Assembly: GCA_002361955.1 (NCBI GenBank)
Contig: DESK01000052.1
Coordinates: forward strand, 1-64,000
Direction of reading: 5' to 3'
Length of the DNA stretch: 64,000 nt
Source of the DNA: Lachnospiraceae bacterium UBA3316
GTDB taxonomy: Bacteria > Bacillota > Clostridia > Lachnospirales > Lachnospiraceae
Shown piece by piece: positions 52,301-59,774 of the stretch (positions are counted from its first letter, which is position 1; every line of letters begins with the position of its first letter). The notes below the pieces were generated by a model, which saw only the letters and a list, made by a program, of their open reading frames with translations, searched no databases and was not told the DNA's origin. The position numbers and the translations under genes were made by a program.

Positions 52301-55300
52301 GCGTGGAGTGGACGATCACGCCGAAGAAGGGCTATGAGATCCAAAAGGTGACGCTCAATGGGGAGGACATCACAGAAAAACTCTCTGTCAGCAGCAACCA
52401 GAAGGATATCCGCAGCTTTGCCGCAAAGGACGTCCATGCAGACCAGAGGCTTACGGTTACCTACCGGCTCCTGGAGACGTATAAGGTGCGCTATGCTGTC
52501 GAAGACCTGGACGGAGACGGGATGGGAGACTACGGAAAGATCGCAGCCCTTGCCGGCCGGCTTGGCATTGGCTCCTACCGGGAGGAGAAGGGAGCGGCCC
52601 TTGCCGGGGAGATCACCGTCTATGAAGGCGGGGAAGCTGTCTTTACCCCTGTGCCGGAACAGGAAATGTACAGTGTGAAGGAATGTATGGTAAACGGAAA
52701 GGTTCGCCCGCTGGACGGGGAAGGGAATATCCGTCTGGAGGCAGAAGAGCTGAAAGCCTTCGGCGGCACGGCGGAGCTGACGGTGAAATATGGCGAGGCC
52801 CGCTATAACAGGCTAGAATATGCGGCCGGGGCGCATGGCTCCTTAACGGGCGCTTACGAAGGAGAAGGGCAGATCGCCTTTGCCTCCGGAGGAAGGCTGG
52901 CCCAGGACCAGACGGTGATCCTGACGGCAATTTGTGATGAGGGCTTCGTGGTGGACCACTGGACGGTCAAAAAAGGCTCCCAGGGAGCAGTCGAGGACGT
53001 ACGGGCAGAGGATGGAGAGAGCCTTTACACAGGGAACTCTTATAAGGTATCCGGCCTGAAGGAAGACACCAGCATCCAGGTATTCTTTAAGGCAAAGGAG
53101 GAAAAGAACGTCACCCTCCAGTTCAAGAACCTTGAGGACGGCACGGAGGTGTCCGCGGCGGGCATAACGCTCAAGATCAACGGAACCTCCATCATAAAGG
53201 CGGAGAACAACGGGTATGCCTACCAAAGCTTCGCGGGAGACAACCTGACCCTGGAGATCACGGTACCGGACAACATACTGATCGACCACTGGGCAGAAGT
53301 AAAGGGCGACGGCAGCGAGACGACAGCAGCGGAAAATGTGAAGCAGGTCAAGCTCTATAACCTGGCCCAGGATATCCACTACGTGGTGTACTGCTCCATC
53401 CCGAATACGAGCGAGATCCGCTATGGATGCATCCTTGACGACACCTATGGAAACGGCGGCGAGCTGAAAGACGCGGGAGAGATCCGGGCAGAGGGCATCG
53501 CATCCTCCCCGGCATCCCGGCCCCAGGGCACGGAGATCGTATTTACGGCGGCAGCAAAGGAAGGCTACAGCATCCGCCGGTGGACGGTAGACGGAAGAGA
53601 AGTGACAGGAAACATCACAGAGAATGCGGACGGCTCGCAGACCTACCGCATGGAAGTAAAAGCAGACGCGGAGGTACAGGTACACTTTGAGAAGAATCCT
53701 GTGGTGACGGTGACAGCTGACGGGTCACAGGGTGACGTGACGATTCTGGCAGACGGGGCAGCCGTTCCGTCAGGAAGCGCCCTGGCCTTTGGAAGCAGCG
53801 TGGAGTGGACGATCACGCCGAAGAAGGGCTATGAGATCCAAAAGGTGACGCTCAATGGGGAGGACATCACAGAGAAACTTTCCGTGGACGGCAGCCGGAA
53901 GGATATCCGCAGCTTTGCCGCGGAGGACGTCCATGCAGACCAGAGGCTTACGGTTACCTGCCGGCTTCTGGAGACGTATAAGGTACGCTATGCTGTCCGG
54001 GATCTGAACAGCGACGGGGCAGGAGACTACGGAAGGATCGCAGCCCTTGCCGGACGGCTTGGCATCGACGTCTACCGGGAGGAGAAGGAAGCAGCCCTCA
54101 CCGGGGAGATCACCGTCTATGAGGGCGGGGAAGCCATCCTTACTCCGGTGCCGGAGCAGGCGGAATACAGAGTGACAGAGTGCCTGTTAAACGGAGAGCG
54201 CTATGAGCTGCAGGAAGACGGGACGATCCTGTTGACGGCAGACCAGCTCGCGGCCCTTGGGCAGGAGGCAGACCTGATGGTGAAATTCGGCGCTTCCGCG
54301 CCTGTGATTACCTTCGCGGATCCGGCCCTTGACGGAGAAGCGAAGGGAACCCTGTCCGCATTTGCGACCGACACGGAGATCTTCTCCGGCGCGGCAGTAA
54401 ACGGCCCGATCACGTTCCGTGTATTGCCCGATGAGCATTATGAAGTGAAGCAGTGGCTGGTGAACGGGGAAGAGGTTCCGGAGGCCACAGGAAATGAATT
54501 TATATTTGAGGCGCGTGGGGACGCGCAGGTTTCCGTCGTTCTTCAGGGTGTGCAGGTTTATGTGACGGCAGTTCCGGAAAACGAGAATGGAGGAAGAGTT
54601 CTGGAGCTGCCGGAGGTCATCCGCTACGGAGACAGCGTGACCTTACAGGCAGAGGCAGCGTCCGGCTATGTCTTTGACGGCTGGTATCTCGGAGAAGAGA
54701 AGGTCAGCGGTGAGACAGTCTACACCTTTATTGCGGAGCAGGACGTTTCCTACAAGGCAAAATTTGAGGTAAAGCAGGAAAAAGAAACGTACGCGATCGT
54801 GCTTGAGGATACGGAGAACGGAGCGATCCGGGCGACGGCGGACGGCCTTGACGTGACAGCAGTGGAGGAAGGGACGGAGGTAACCTTTGAGGCTGTACCT
54901 GATTTCTATTGGAACTTTGCCGGATGGCTTATCAACGGCCAGGAAACTGTCTATGGGGCAAGCTTTACCATGGTTGCCGGAAAGGATTTCCGGGAGGACA
55001 TTACTCTTAAGGCCATCTTTTCGAAAGCCGTTTATTATGACGTAAGCTTCGGCGTGGATGGCGACGGCGGCGCCGTAGAAGGCAGGGCAGACGACAAGGC
55101 CATGACTCCGGACGTAGTCATGCAGAAGGTCGGAGGCAGCACCTTAAGCTTCCGGGCCATCCCGGCAGACGGAAATATGACGGCAGAATGGACAGTTAAC
55201 GGAGAGACAGTGAAGGACAACGTGTCCAACGAGCTGGTAATCCCCAACCTCACCCGTAATACAGAGGTGAAAGTGTCCTTTAAACCGTACAAGGGGTATG

Positions 55301-56682
55301 AGATCCCTGAGTCAACGGAGCTTTATACGGTGAGAGAGGTCGAAAGAACGCCAGCAGATACGGCGGTCGATGGGGAAATCCGGGAGGATGGAACCCTGGC
55401 CTTTACCATCAGCCCGGCAGAGGAAGACACCGTCTTTAACAAGCTGGAGATCTACGGGGCAGACTGCCTGGCTCTTCCTTCGGGAGAAGAACGGGAGCTA
55501 CAGATCGGAGATAAAACCTCTGTGGTAACCGTGACGAAAAACGAAGATCACTCGTACACCATTGTGATCAAAGAGGTTCATGCAGAGATCAAAGAGAGCA
55601 TCGTGGCGGAAACGGCAGTCTTACTTGAGAAGGCTGAGGTGACAGTTGGAGATGAGATTTTTATCTACAGCGGAGAAGAGCTGACGCCCGGACAGGTGAC
55701 CGTTACGGTAAAAGGTACGGTTCTGACAGAGGATGATTACGATATCACTTACAGCAATAACCGCGACGCCGGCACAGCGACGATTACCGTTACCGGAAAG
55801 GGCGCCTATATAGGGACAGCCCTGGGAACCTATCGGATCGCACCCCGTCCCCTGACGGTCACTGCAGATTCCGTGACAAAGAATTATGGATATGAAGACC
55901 CTGCGCTTACGTATCAGGTGAGCGGGCTGGTTTCCGGCGACAGGTTGCAGGTGACCCTGAAGCGTCGGGGCGGAGAGGATCCGGGAACCTACGCCATTCA
56001 GGTGCAGGCAGCAGCGGGAGCCAACTATCAGCTTACCTGCCAGGATGGTACCTTCACGATCCTGGACAGCGGACTGCCTGAGGCGATGATCAACCGGCTG
56101 AATGCCGGGTTAAGGATGACGTGGAAGGGCAGCCAGATAACGCTTAAATGGGGTAAGGTTTCGATCGCGGACGGTTATGACGTGTTCGTGGTGAGTTGCT
56201 ATAAAAAGTTCCCGAAGAAGCCGACCATCACAGTAAAGAGCGCGGCGAAAACGAAGGTGAAGATCCGAAAGGCAGCGGGAAAGAAACTGAACGCGGCAAA
56301 GGAATACAAGGCTATTGTGAAGCCGTTCCGGATGGAAAACGGAGTAAAGAAATACACCGCAGTCAGCTATAGCCTCCACTGCGCAGGGAAAAACAGCAAA
56401 AAGCTGACAAATGTAAAGAAAATTACTGTAAAGAAGAGTTACGTCCTGGAAGAAGGCAAAACAGCCAGGATCAAAGCAAAGCTTCTGACAGAAAACAAAG
56501 GGAAAAAGCCGATTATGCACGCATCTGCCCTGGGAAAAGGCGTCCGGTTCTGGTCTTCTGATAAGAAGATCGCCACCGTGACGGGCACAGGAAGGATCAA
56601 AGGGATTTCCAAAGGACAGTGTACGATTTACGTCATGGCAGAAAACGGCGTGAAGGTGAAAATAAAGGTGAAGGTCAAATAG
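46324..56682 (+). CDS. Giant secreted multidomain protein (3452 aa)
   Basis: It starts at ATG 46324 (MDKKKIKRMGSRILAFQ) after ATAAGGAGGAAG. The signal peptide is cut about residue 38 (AKA/A). Regions seen: FG-GAP-like repeats about 235-560 (GDYNGDGVDEVAVYYGDN; VAVGDLTGNGRQELVIGG); a beta-rich, Ser/Thr-alternating region about 618-890 reminiscent of pore-forming or barrel domains but not assignable; Fn3 about 896-993 (MPKNLAITEIG); Ig-like 998-1089 (ITVQPEDTEVAVGGTARFS); further Ig/MBG-like domains to 1576; then InlB/Flg_new-type bacterial repeats (typical GFVVDHWxxxR, AKFxV). A 499-residue unit is duplicated in tandem (about 1666-2163 and 2164-2656). The C-terminus has MBG/YDG-like repeats (about 3106-3248), a Lys-rich Fn3-like part and a final Big_2-type domain. 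No LPXTG, transmembrane or choline anchor is visible, so it is secreted or held non-covalently. Role is likely surface binding or adhesion; function unproven. Confidence 0.85.
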   Translation: MDKKKIKRMGSRILAFQLAAALLAATAFTAIPAKKAKAAEEKIQMDESAYNAIGFDTSAEDAEESYLGPGNTVLYPQNELLFDFNGSSNYGYIIRDNLNLYQNIGDNLSQAGAYERYGQYRNGDWAKLEGKYGYTQGSLGGQELNKSLTSKNTHKSRAYATSTAFKSDSGRDDRVAQLYVTSSRNRSESQVYLEILKFTSACQSRCVSTVSLGSPAALDQEGNWYNEQFDALFEVTAGDYNGDGVDEVAVYYGDNTVKVYKTVNDRLALWKTIDVSELRAQTGKTIKADSEKNNGKPMAAVVSLASGDLQKDYTEDLIIGVSMPDLPDVNKNNRVFLYGYHKENKQLAKDKTIDLNEIADGNNKLPMLAVNVAVGDLTGNGRQELVIGGRVGQKIGVIHVEYDFGMQQYEATSAQLMEDVDGNLRDRTVLGPGYRAPIGLSVCNFGKVGEFCGRMFLFDRLYSYGDSLFTAEDQRLYFSLNQRNNANEKADKDAVWISKVLTGNFTGNSDSSQQLAALVGVKEKNQDRYWYQICFISYKNNQWYTSWEGIINQATSYLNRTDVSRASAYVALSMPDVDDDSMLLKYLGTETFYTKPEVQAILQSAPYFQDVADTYDSYLNEGATAYGVSKGSGNSVTAGFELSLGIYTAGRVSLLGEGEIEMGVSASTNYEHQTSWETSTSVEYAVGQGDDYVVMFTVPYHRYWYEYEEKDGSMQKMTIEEPLTPSTVVVPVDTYDAMAETYQGLEPIGGNLLNSVPGEPSTYTRTFQGEGYTRIGDVQRLANSGANSSSNVTVSREANVTNEDSVSFAVEEDLKVGGGVGLFGTGSTTGITQSFSVSAGYVHSKMNGVSYAGTVDNLPAGVTGYGFNWQFGARETKLNDETVVVIGYQTSEVKEPPKMPKNLAITEIGSRDMVLEWDAAANVAVYELMLITNNGMELPQASIPSTQADENGIIRYKVSNLTPNMQYSYTVTAIDAAGARSLPGARVSGTTLPENQAGFKITVQPEDTEVAVGGTARFSIETENEGSGSLNYRWQIYDASVKGWRYLSGEYDRTMSVVGDKEQDGSRYRCIVYIGGTMLISSTATLTIGKSTSRTGLAIRGESGENLGNYAVVQASGTRVERVKIGEQEVPYTVTLEKDGVTYTKTQNDQGEILWVSSDETGDHYYKDENGVPANEECAVSERILFTAQGEEPEKTYTADAALITELPEDVTLPEGISQADAYKISGTENEYIFVVSGEEEGIRYYVQDGTEVFLYDTRKLITISETESADSAEFKEVEDVRKEDVYENRTVLEKGDEICFTASVSDANDGKAVADQAPYFQIVNKATGVSSTVVSEGKAGTYTANYIFPQPGIYEITAIYGGSEKYAMSRSESINLVVKGAETEQQLFISGGSMTYGETMNLSPRMMGADGVLEQNVPVTYTVVKDDVPMDAAEAGISGNRFTPAAVGTYQITAENTENQVQVSSVVKVSRRTLTITPADVEGGLADSREVRTQKLESTISHENTEERGKVLVQGLAGSDKITGYTLGSEAIGANKAGDYPIYVMLEEDSENIRELSKNYAFVLNRGVYCLSQDRVQVNAEAGSNGTIRIRYQMNGGQAIEVTSGTYIPKGAKVIVTALPFTGFGIEKWTVNGAEQSHTGETYTVDALQQDLMIKATFSYHYSTLEYSAGANGSIQGFYAGGGQLTFASGGRLNQNQSVVLQAVPDEGFVVDHWGIRRETQSGEETVKAADEMSVYTGNTYNLSNIKEDTTVNVYFKKKEERTVTLQFKNVADSTDVFTMGTALEINGTPIEAENRRYTYQSFAGDNLTLDITVPDNMLVDHWTKVGDDGSETMAAGNVKQVKLYNLAQDSHYVVYCSIPNASEISYGCVLDDTYGNGGELKDAGEIRAEGIASSPVTRPQGTEIVFTAAAKEGYSIRRWTVNGREVAGSITENADGSQTYRMEVKTDAEVQVHFEKNPVVTVTADGSQGEVTAMADGTALLPGSAVAFGSSVEWTITPKKGYEIQKVTLNGEDITEKLSVSSNQKDIRSFAAKDVHADQRLTVTYRLLETYKVRYAVEDLDGDGMGDYGKIAALAGRLGIGSYREEKGAALAGEITVYEGGEAVFTPVPEQEMYSVKECMVNGKVRPLDGEGNIRLEAEELKAFGGTAELTVKYGEARYNRLEYAAGAHGSLTGAYEGEGQIAFASGGRLAQDQTVILTAICDEGFVVDHWTVKKGSQGAVEDVRAEDGESLYTGNSYKVSGLKEDTSIQVFFKAKEEKNVTLQFKNLEDGTEVSAAGITLKINGTSIIKAENNGYAYQSFAGDNLTLEITVPDNILIDHWAEVKGDGSETTAAENVKQVKLYNLAQDIHYVVYCSIPNTSEIRYGCILDDTYGNGGELKDAGEIRAEGIASSPASRPQGTEIVFTAAAKEGYSIRRWTVDGREVTGNITENADGSQTYRMEVKADAEVQVHFEKNPVVTVTADGSQGDVTILADGAAVPSGSALAFGSSVEWTITPKKGYEIQKVTLNGEDITEKLSVDGSRKDIRSFAAEDVHADQRLTVTCRLLETYKVRYAVRDLNSDGAGDYGRIAALAGRLGIDVYREEKEAALTGEITVYEGGEAILTPVPEQAEYRVTECLLNGERYELQEDGTILLTADQLAALGQEADLMVKFGASAPVITFADPALDGEAKGTLSAFATDTEIFSGAAVNGPITFRVLPDEHYEVKQWLVNGEEVPEATGNEFIFEARGDAQVSVVLQGVQVYVTAVPENENGGRVLELPEVIRYGDSVTLQAEAASGYVFDGWYLGEEKVSGETVYTFIAEQDVSYKAKFEVKQEKETYAIVLEDTENGAIRATADGLDVTAVEEGTEVTFEAVPDFYWNFAGWLINGQETVYGASFTMVAGKDFREDITLKAIFSKAVYYDVSFGVDGDGGAVEGRADDKAMTPDVVMQKVGGSTLSFRAIPADGNMTAEWTVNGETVKDNVSNELVIPNLTRNTEVKVSFKPYKGYEIPESTELYTVREVERTPADTAVDGEIREDGTLAFTISPAEEDTVFNKLEIYGADCLALPSGEERELQIGDKTSVVTVTKNEDHSYTIVIKEVHAEIKESIVAETAVLLEKAEVTVGDEIFIYSGEELTPGQVTVTVKGTVLTEDDYDITYSNNRDAGTATITVTGKGAYIGTALGTYRIAPRPLTVTADSVTKNYGYEDPALTYQVSGLVSGDRLQVTLKRRGGEDPGTYAIQVQAAAGANYQLTCQDGTFTILDSGLPEAMINRLNAGLRMTWKGSQITLKWGKVSIADGYDVFVVSCYKKFPKKPTITVKSAAKTKVKIRKAAGKKLNAAKEYKAIVKPFRMENGVKKYTAVSYSLHCAGKNSKKLTNVKKITVKKSYVLEEGKTARIKAKLLTENKGKKPIMHASALGKGVRFWSSDKKIATVTGTGRIKGISKGQCTIYVMAENGVKVKIKVKVK
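51319..52812 (+). repeat. 499-residue tandem repeat, unit 1 (inside the giant gene)
   Basis: Unit 1 begins LEYSAGANGSIQG and ends LTVKYGEARYN. It corresponds to unit 2 about 1494-1497 bp downstream. Long DNA stretches match almost base for base, for example around 51841 and 53338 (GTGAAGCAGGTCAAGCTC) and around 51941-52060 versus 53440-53560. Confidence 0.85.
52813..54290 (+). repeat. 499-residue tandem repeat, unit 2
   Basis: Unit 2 begins LEYAAGAHGSLTG and ends LMVKFGAS. Identity with unit 1 is patchy: near-identical in the middle, weaker at the edges, which fits an old duplication with later gene conversion. Confidence 0.85.
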
Positions 56683-56714
56683 AACGGCACCGCAGAACTA
56701 AAAATCTTTAGAAA

Positions 56715-56757
56715 ATGCAGGGACAGGTATGTGTTTTACCTGTCCCTGCATAATTTA
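56715..56757 (+). terminator. Hairpin after the giant gene
   Basis: ATGCAGGGACAGGT pairs perfectly with ACCTGTCCCTGCAT over a 9-base loop, followed by AATTTAG. The stem is strong but the T tract weak, so some read-through into the protease gene is possible. Confidence 0.65.
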
Positions 56758-56788
56758 GAAGAAAGAGAGGGAAGAAGAGGGCAAACGG

Positions 56789-58519
56789 ATGGCAAACGAC
56801 CAGAAGATAGAAAATCTTTTAAACCTGGCACTGGAGGCCACAAAGGAGGAGCGGGAGAAAGCTCCGGAGCTGATGGTGGGCTTTCACGAGGAGGATGACA
56901 GGTGGGAGATCATTGTGAAATACAGCGGAGATATCCTGCGGCTGGAGGATGAGGAGGTGCGGATTACGGTACTGTCCAATGGATATGCCATCGTCAGCCT
57001 GCCGGAGGCGAGGATTGACCGTTTCACGGATCAGCCGGAGATCGCGTATGTGGAGAAGCCCAAGCGGCTGGTCTTTTCTGTCAATCAGGGAAGGGCTGCT
57101 TCCTGCATAAACCCTTTGCAGACGTCCCGGTTTGATCTCTTTGGCCAGGGGGTGATCGTGGCAGTGCTCGATTCAGGGGTAGACTATGCCCATCCGGACT
57201 TCCGGAAGGAGGACGGCAGCACCAGGATCCTGGAGCTCTGGGATCAGGGGATCACGGGCACGCCGCCGGAGGGCTACCGGGTCGGCACGGTGTTTACCAG
57301 GGAACAGATCAATGAGGCCCTGGCAGCGCCTACGGACAGGGAGAGGTATCAGCTGGTTCCCTCCCGGGACCCAAACGGCCACGGCACGGCAGTTTTGGGA
57401 ATCGCTGCAGGAAATGGGCGGGCCTCCGGGGGACAGTACCGGGGCGTGGCCTCCCAAAGCGATATTCTGGTGGTGAAGCTGGGGCTGCCCCGGCCTGACG
57501 CGTTTCCCAGGACCACGGAACTGATGCAGGGGATCGACTATGTGATACGGAAGGCCAGGGAATACGGAAAACCTGTGGCTATCAATTTAAGCTTCGGTAC
57601 GGTCTACGGCGGCCATGACGGAACGAGCCTTCTGGAAACCTTTCTGGATGAGGCGGCAAACCTCTGGAAAACGACTATTCTGGTAGGCATGGGAAATGAA
57701 GGGGCGGCGGCGGGACATACCTCCGGCGTGCTTGTGGAGCAGGAGGCCCAGGAGGTGCAGGCAGGCGTGGCGGCAGGGGAGACGTCTTTTAATATCCAGC
57801 TTTGGAAATCCTACGGGGATGAGCTGGATATTATTTTGTACCATCCCTCCGGCGCGCGGATCGGCCCCATATCGGAGAGCCTTGGAGCTCACCGCTACCG
57901 GCTGGGAGATACGGAGATTTTGATTTACTACGGAAAGCCGAGCCCCTACAGCGTGGCCCAGGAGATCTATTTTGATTTTCTTCCTGTGGGAGAGTTTGTG
58001 GACAGCGGGATCTGGCGTCTTGTCCTCTCCCCTGGCAAGGTGGTGGATGGGCATTTTGATATGTGGCTGCCCTCTGAGGGCAGCCTGAATGTGGGAACCC
58101 GCTTTTACCGTCCTGTGCCTGATACCACCCTGACCCTTCCCGCAAGCGCCGGAAGGCCGATTTCCGTGGGCGCCTACGATTCCCATCTCATGGCCTACGC
58201 CCCCTTTTCCGGCAGAGGCTATACAAGGGACTACGGCCTGGTAAAGCCTGACCTGGCCGCCCCCGGCGTAGATATCATAACGACCGCCCCAGGCGGCGGC
58301 TACCGGGCGATGACGGGAACCTCCTTTGCCGTGCCCTTTGCGACGGGGGCGGCGGCGCTGCTGATGCAGTGGGGGATTGTCGATGGAAATGATCCCTATC
58401 TGTATGGGGAGAAGGTGAAGGCGTATTTGAGACGCGGGGCGAAGCTGCTGCCGGGGTTTAGGGAATACCCGAACCCGCAGGTGGGGTATGGGGAGGACGT
58501 TATAATAAGGTTACATTGA
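56789..58519 (+). CDS. Subtilisin-like S8 serine protease without a signal peptide
   Basis: The 576-aa protein has a complete triad: Asp128 (VAVLDSGVDYAHPDF), His198 (DPNGHGTAVLGIAAG) and Ser512 (MTGTSFAVPFATGAA). A ~100-residue N-terminal prodomain-like part precedes, and a jellyroll-like insertion (about 320-460) splits the catalytic domain, as in clostridial Csp-type proteases that act in germination. There is no signal peptide, so it may be cytoplasmic or spore-packaged. It lies 106 bp after the giant gene; whether it processes that protein is unknown. GAGAGGGAAG precedes the start. Confidence 0.88.
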   Translation: MANDQKIENLLNLALEATKEEREKAPELMVGFHEEDDRWEIIVKYSGDILRLEDEEVRITVLSNGYAIVSLPEARIDRFTDQPEIAYVEKPKRLVFSVNQGRAASCINPLQTSRFDLFGQGVIVAVLDSGVDYAHPDFRKEDGSTRILELWDQGITGTPPEGYRVGTVFTREQINEALAAPTDRERYQLVPSRDPNGHGTAVLGIAAGNGRASGGQYRGVASQSDILVVKLGLPRPDAFPRTTELMQGIDYVIRKAREYGKPVAINLSFGTVYGGHDGTSLLETFLDEAANLWKTTILVGMGNEGAAAGHTSGVLVEQEAQEVQAGVAAGETSFNIQLWKSYGDELDIILYHPSGARIGPISESLGAHRYRLGDTEILIYYGKPSPYSVAQEIYFDFLPVGEFVDSGIWRLVLSPGKVVDGHFDMWLPSEGSLNVGTRFYRPVPDTTLTLPASAGRPISVGAYDSHLMAYAPFSGRGYTRDYGLVKPDLAAPGVDIITTAPGGGYRAMTGTSFAVPFATGAAALLMQWGIVDGNDPYLYGEKVKAYLRRGAKLLPGFREYPNPQVGYGEDVIIRLH

Positions 58520-58713
58520 AGAAAGTCAGTAAAATCAAGTGTTTCCGTTCATTTTCCCAACACAGAAACGAAGCACTTTCTCCATGATTTTGAAGAAAAT
58601 CTGCCCGGGTTGGACGCAAAATTACATGGAAAGAAAGATTTGCAACAATGACGTAACATGAATGTGTGGTTCTGTTACAGACAATAATTCAAACGAAAGA
58701 GAGGCATAGCAAA
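58520..58713. other. Non-coding junction between core and right element
   Basis: No gene is seen. Base composition changes from GC-rich to AT-rich across this stretch, marking the likely left boundary of the right element. No clear inverted or direct end repeat was found by eye. Confidence 0.4.
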
Positions 58714-59061
58714 ATGAAGCTGACTTATACGAATGTAAATGGATACCTGCTCCCAAATCTTACCTATAAATCCGGCGAGCAGATGGAGCATCTTGGTAAG
58801 TATGGATTCTTACGCAGAGATTATCTGAAAAATCATCGAAATTCAACCTATCAGATCATGCTTTTGCAGGATACGATCGGAGAACATCTTCTGGAAGTAG
58901 ATAAGGCTGCAAGAGAGCGGGAAGAAGTGATTTTGAAACAGTTGGAAGAAAAAGAATCACTGCCGGATAAAGAAAAAGACCAGATGGTATGGGTAAGAGC
59001 TGCTAATCAGCACAGAGCCATTGCGGAGGAGATTATTTTGAAGGAACTGATCTATGTTTAA
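58714..59061 (+). CDS. tnpV: TnpV-family transposon protein (right copy)
   Basis: The 115-aa protein starts MKLTYTNVNGYLLPNLTY and differs from the left copy at only a few scattered residues. Function is unknown in the family. The start was set by alignment with the left copy; GAGAGGC lies upstream. A perfect inverted repeat ATGGATTT-A-AAATCCAT (59109-59125) follows the gene and may be its terminator or an operator. Confidence 0.85.
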   Translation: MKLTYTNVNGYLLPNLTYKSGEQMEHLGKYGFLRRDYLKNHRNSTYQIMLLQDTIGEHLLEVDKAAREREEVILKQLEEKESLPDKEKDQMVWVRAANQHRAIAEEIILKELIYV

Positions 59062-59152
59062 TAAAGTTAAAGCTTGTAACAACGGATTGGACAGGCACAG
59101 GTAATCGGATGGATTTAAAATCCATTGAAAAAAGAATAAAATGATTAGAGAA

Positions 59153-59186
59153 GGCGTGAGTGATAGAGATATTGCTTACGCTTTTT
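59153..59186 (+). terminator. Hairpin terminator before the HTH gene
   Basis: GCGTGAG (59154-59160) pairs with CTTACGC (59175-59181), with one G-U pair, followed by TTTTTC. The same element precedes the left HTH copy (55-92). Confidence 0.65.
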
Positions 59187-59214
59187 CTTTCGGCCCGGAA
59201 AGGAGGTGAGGGAT

Positions 59215-59529
59215 ATGGCACAGATTTTTCGTGTAGAGAGAACTAAGAATTATACGGTAATGAGTAATCACCATTTCAAGAATAAGAATCTGACATTGAA
59301 AGCGAAAGGCCTATTGTCGCTGATGTTAAGTTTACCGGATGACTGGAATTATAACATGCAGGGGCTGGCAACATTGAGCAGAGATGGAATTGATTCTGTT
59401 CGTTCCGCAATTAAGGAATTAGAGCATCATGGGTATGTAGAACGTCATAGATTGCGTAACGAATATGGCTTTTATGGCGATACCGAATATATTATCCGGG
59501 AAGTTCCATTAGGAGAAGAAAATGATTGA
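59215..59529 (+). CDS. Helix-turn-helix protein, replication-initiator N-terminal type
   Basis: The 104-aa protein starts at ATG 59215 after AAAGGAGGTGAGG. The HTH_36-type winged helix is visible (LTLKAKGLLSLMLSLPDDWN, GLATLSRDGIDSVRSAIKEL, GYVERHRLRNEYG). Full replication initiators of this family carry a C-terminal domain that is absent here, so it may be a short form or a regulator. A repeat-rich AT region and parMR follow. An identical N-terminus begins at base 33 on the other strand. Confidence 0.8.
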   Translation: MAQIFRVERTKNYTVMSNHHFKNKNLTLKAKGLLSLMLSLPDDWNYNMQGLATLSRDGIDSVRSAIKELEHHGYVERHRLRNEYGFYGDTEYIIREVPLGEEND

Positions 59530-59774
59530 ATGGAGATGAGAAGAGCCTAAGGGTGGATAGTCCAATTTGGGACAGTCAGATCATAGGAAATTCCTATCTC
59601 CGGACATCAGAAAATAGGAAAACCAGATTTGGGCAATCCCATATTGGGCAATCCGTCACTATTAATAATCCATATTATCAAATATGAATTATTAAAGAAC
59701 CAGTAAATAAAATATCCATCTTATCAATTCACGTAAGTATTAATAGGATCGGATAAGAAAAGAAAGAACGAGGT
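59530..59774. repeat. Repeat/dyad region: candidate parC centromere or origin
   Basis: No gene is seen. It holds three copies of an ATTTGGGCAATCC-like repeat (59565-59577, diverged; 59627-59639; 59642-59654, the last two 15 bp apart), a small palindrome TAGGAA-A-TTCCTA (59584-59596), and a 15-bp AT-rich inverted repeat with one mismatch (59662-59676 / 59681-59695). Its position between the HTH gene and parM fits a ParR-binding centromere, an origin of replication, or both. Confidence 0.5.

Noticed and set aside
51319..54290. Tandem repeats considered as a CRISPR or satellite array
   Set aside because: The unit is 1.5 kb, in frame and protein coding; there are no short repeats with unique spacers.
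46324..56682. A sortase-anchored surface protein
   Set aside because: The C-terminus ends in a Lys-rich Big_2-like domain with no LPXTG motif, hydrophobic stretch or charged tail.
1..59529. A simple composite transposon with inverted terminal copies
   Set aside because: The two arms have diverged spacers and gene content, no recombinase is in the window, and no matching terminal repeats were seen.
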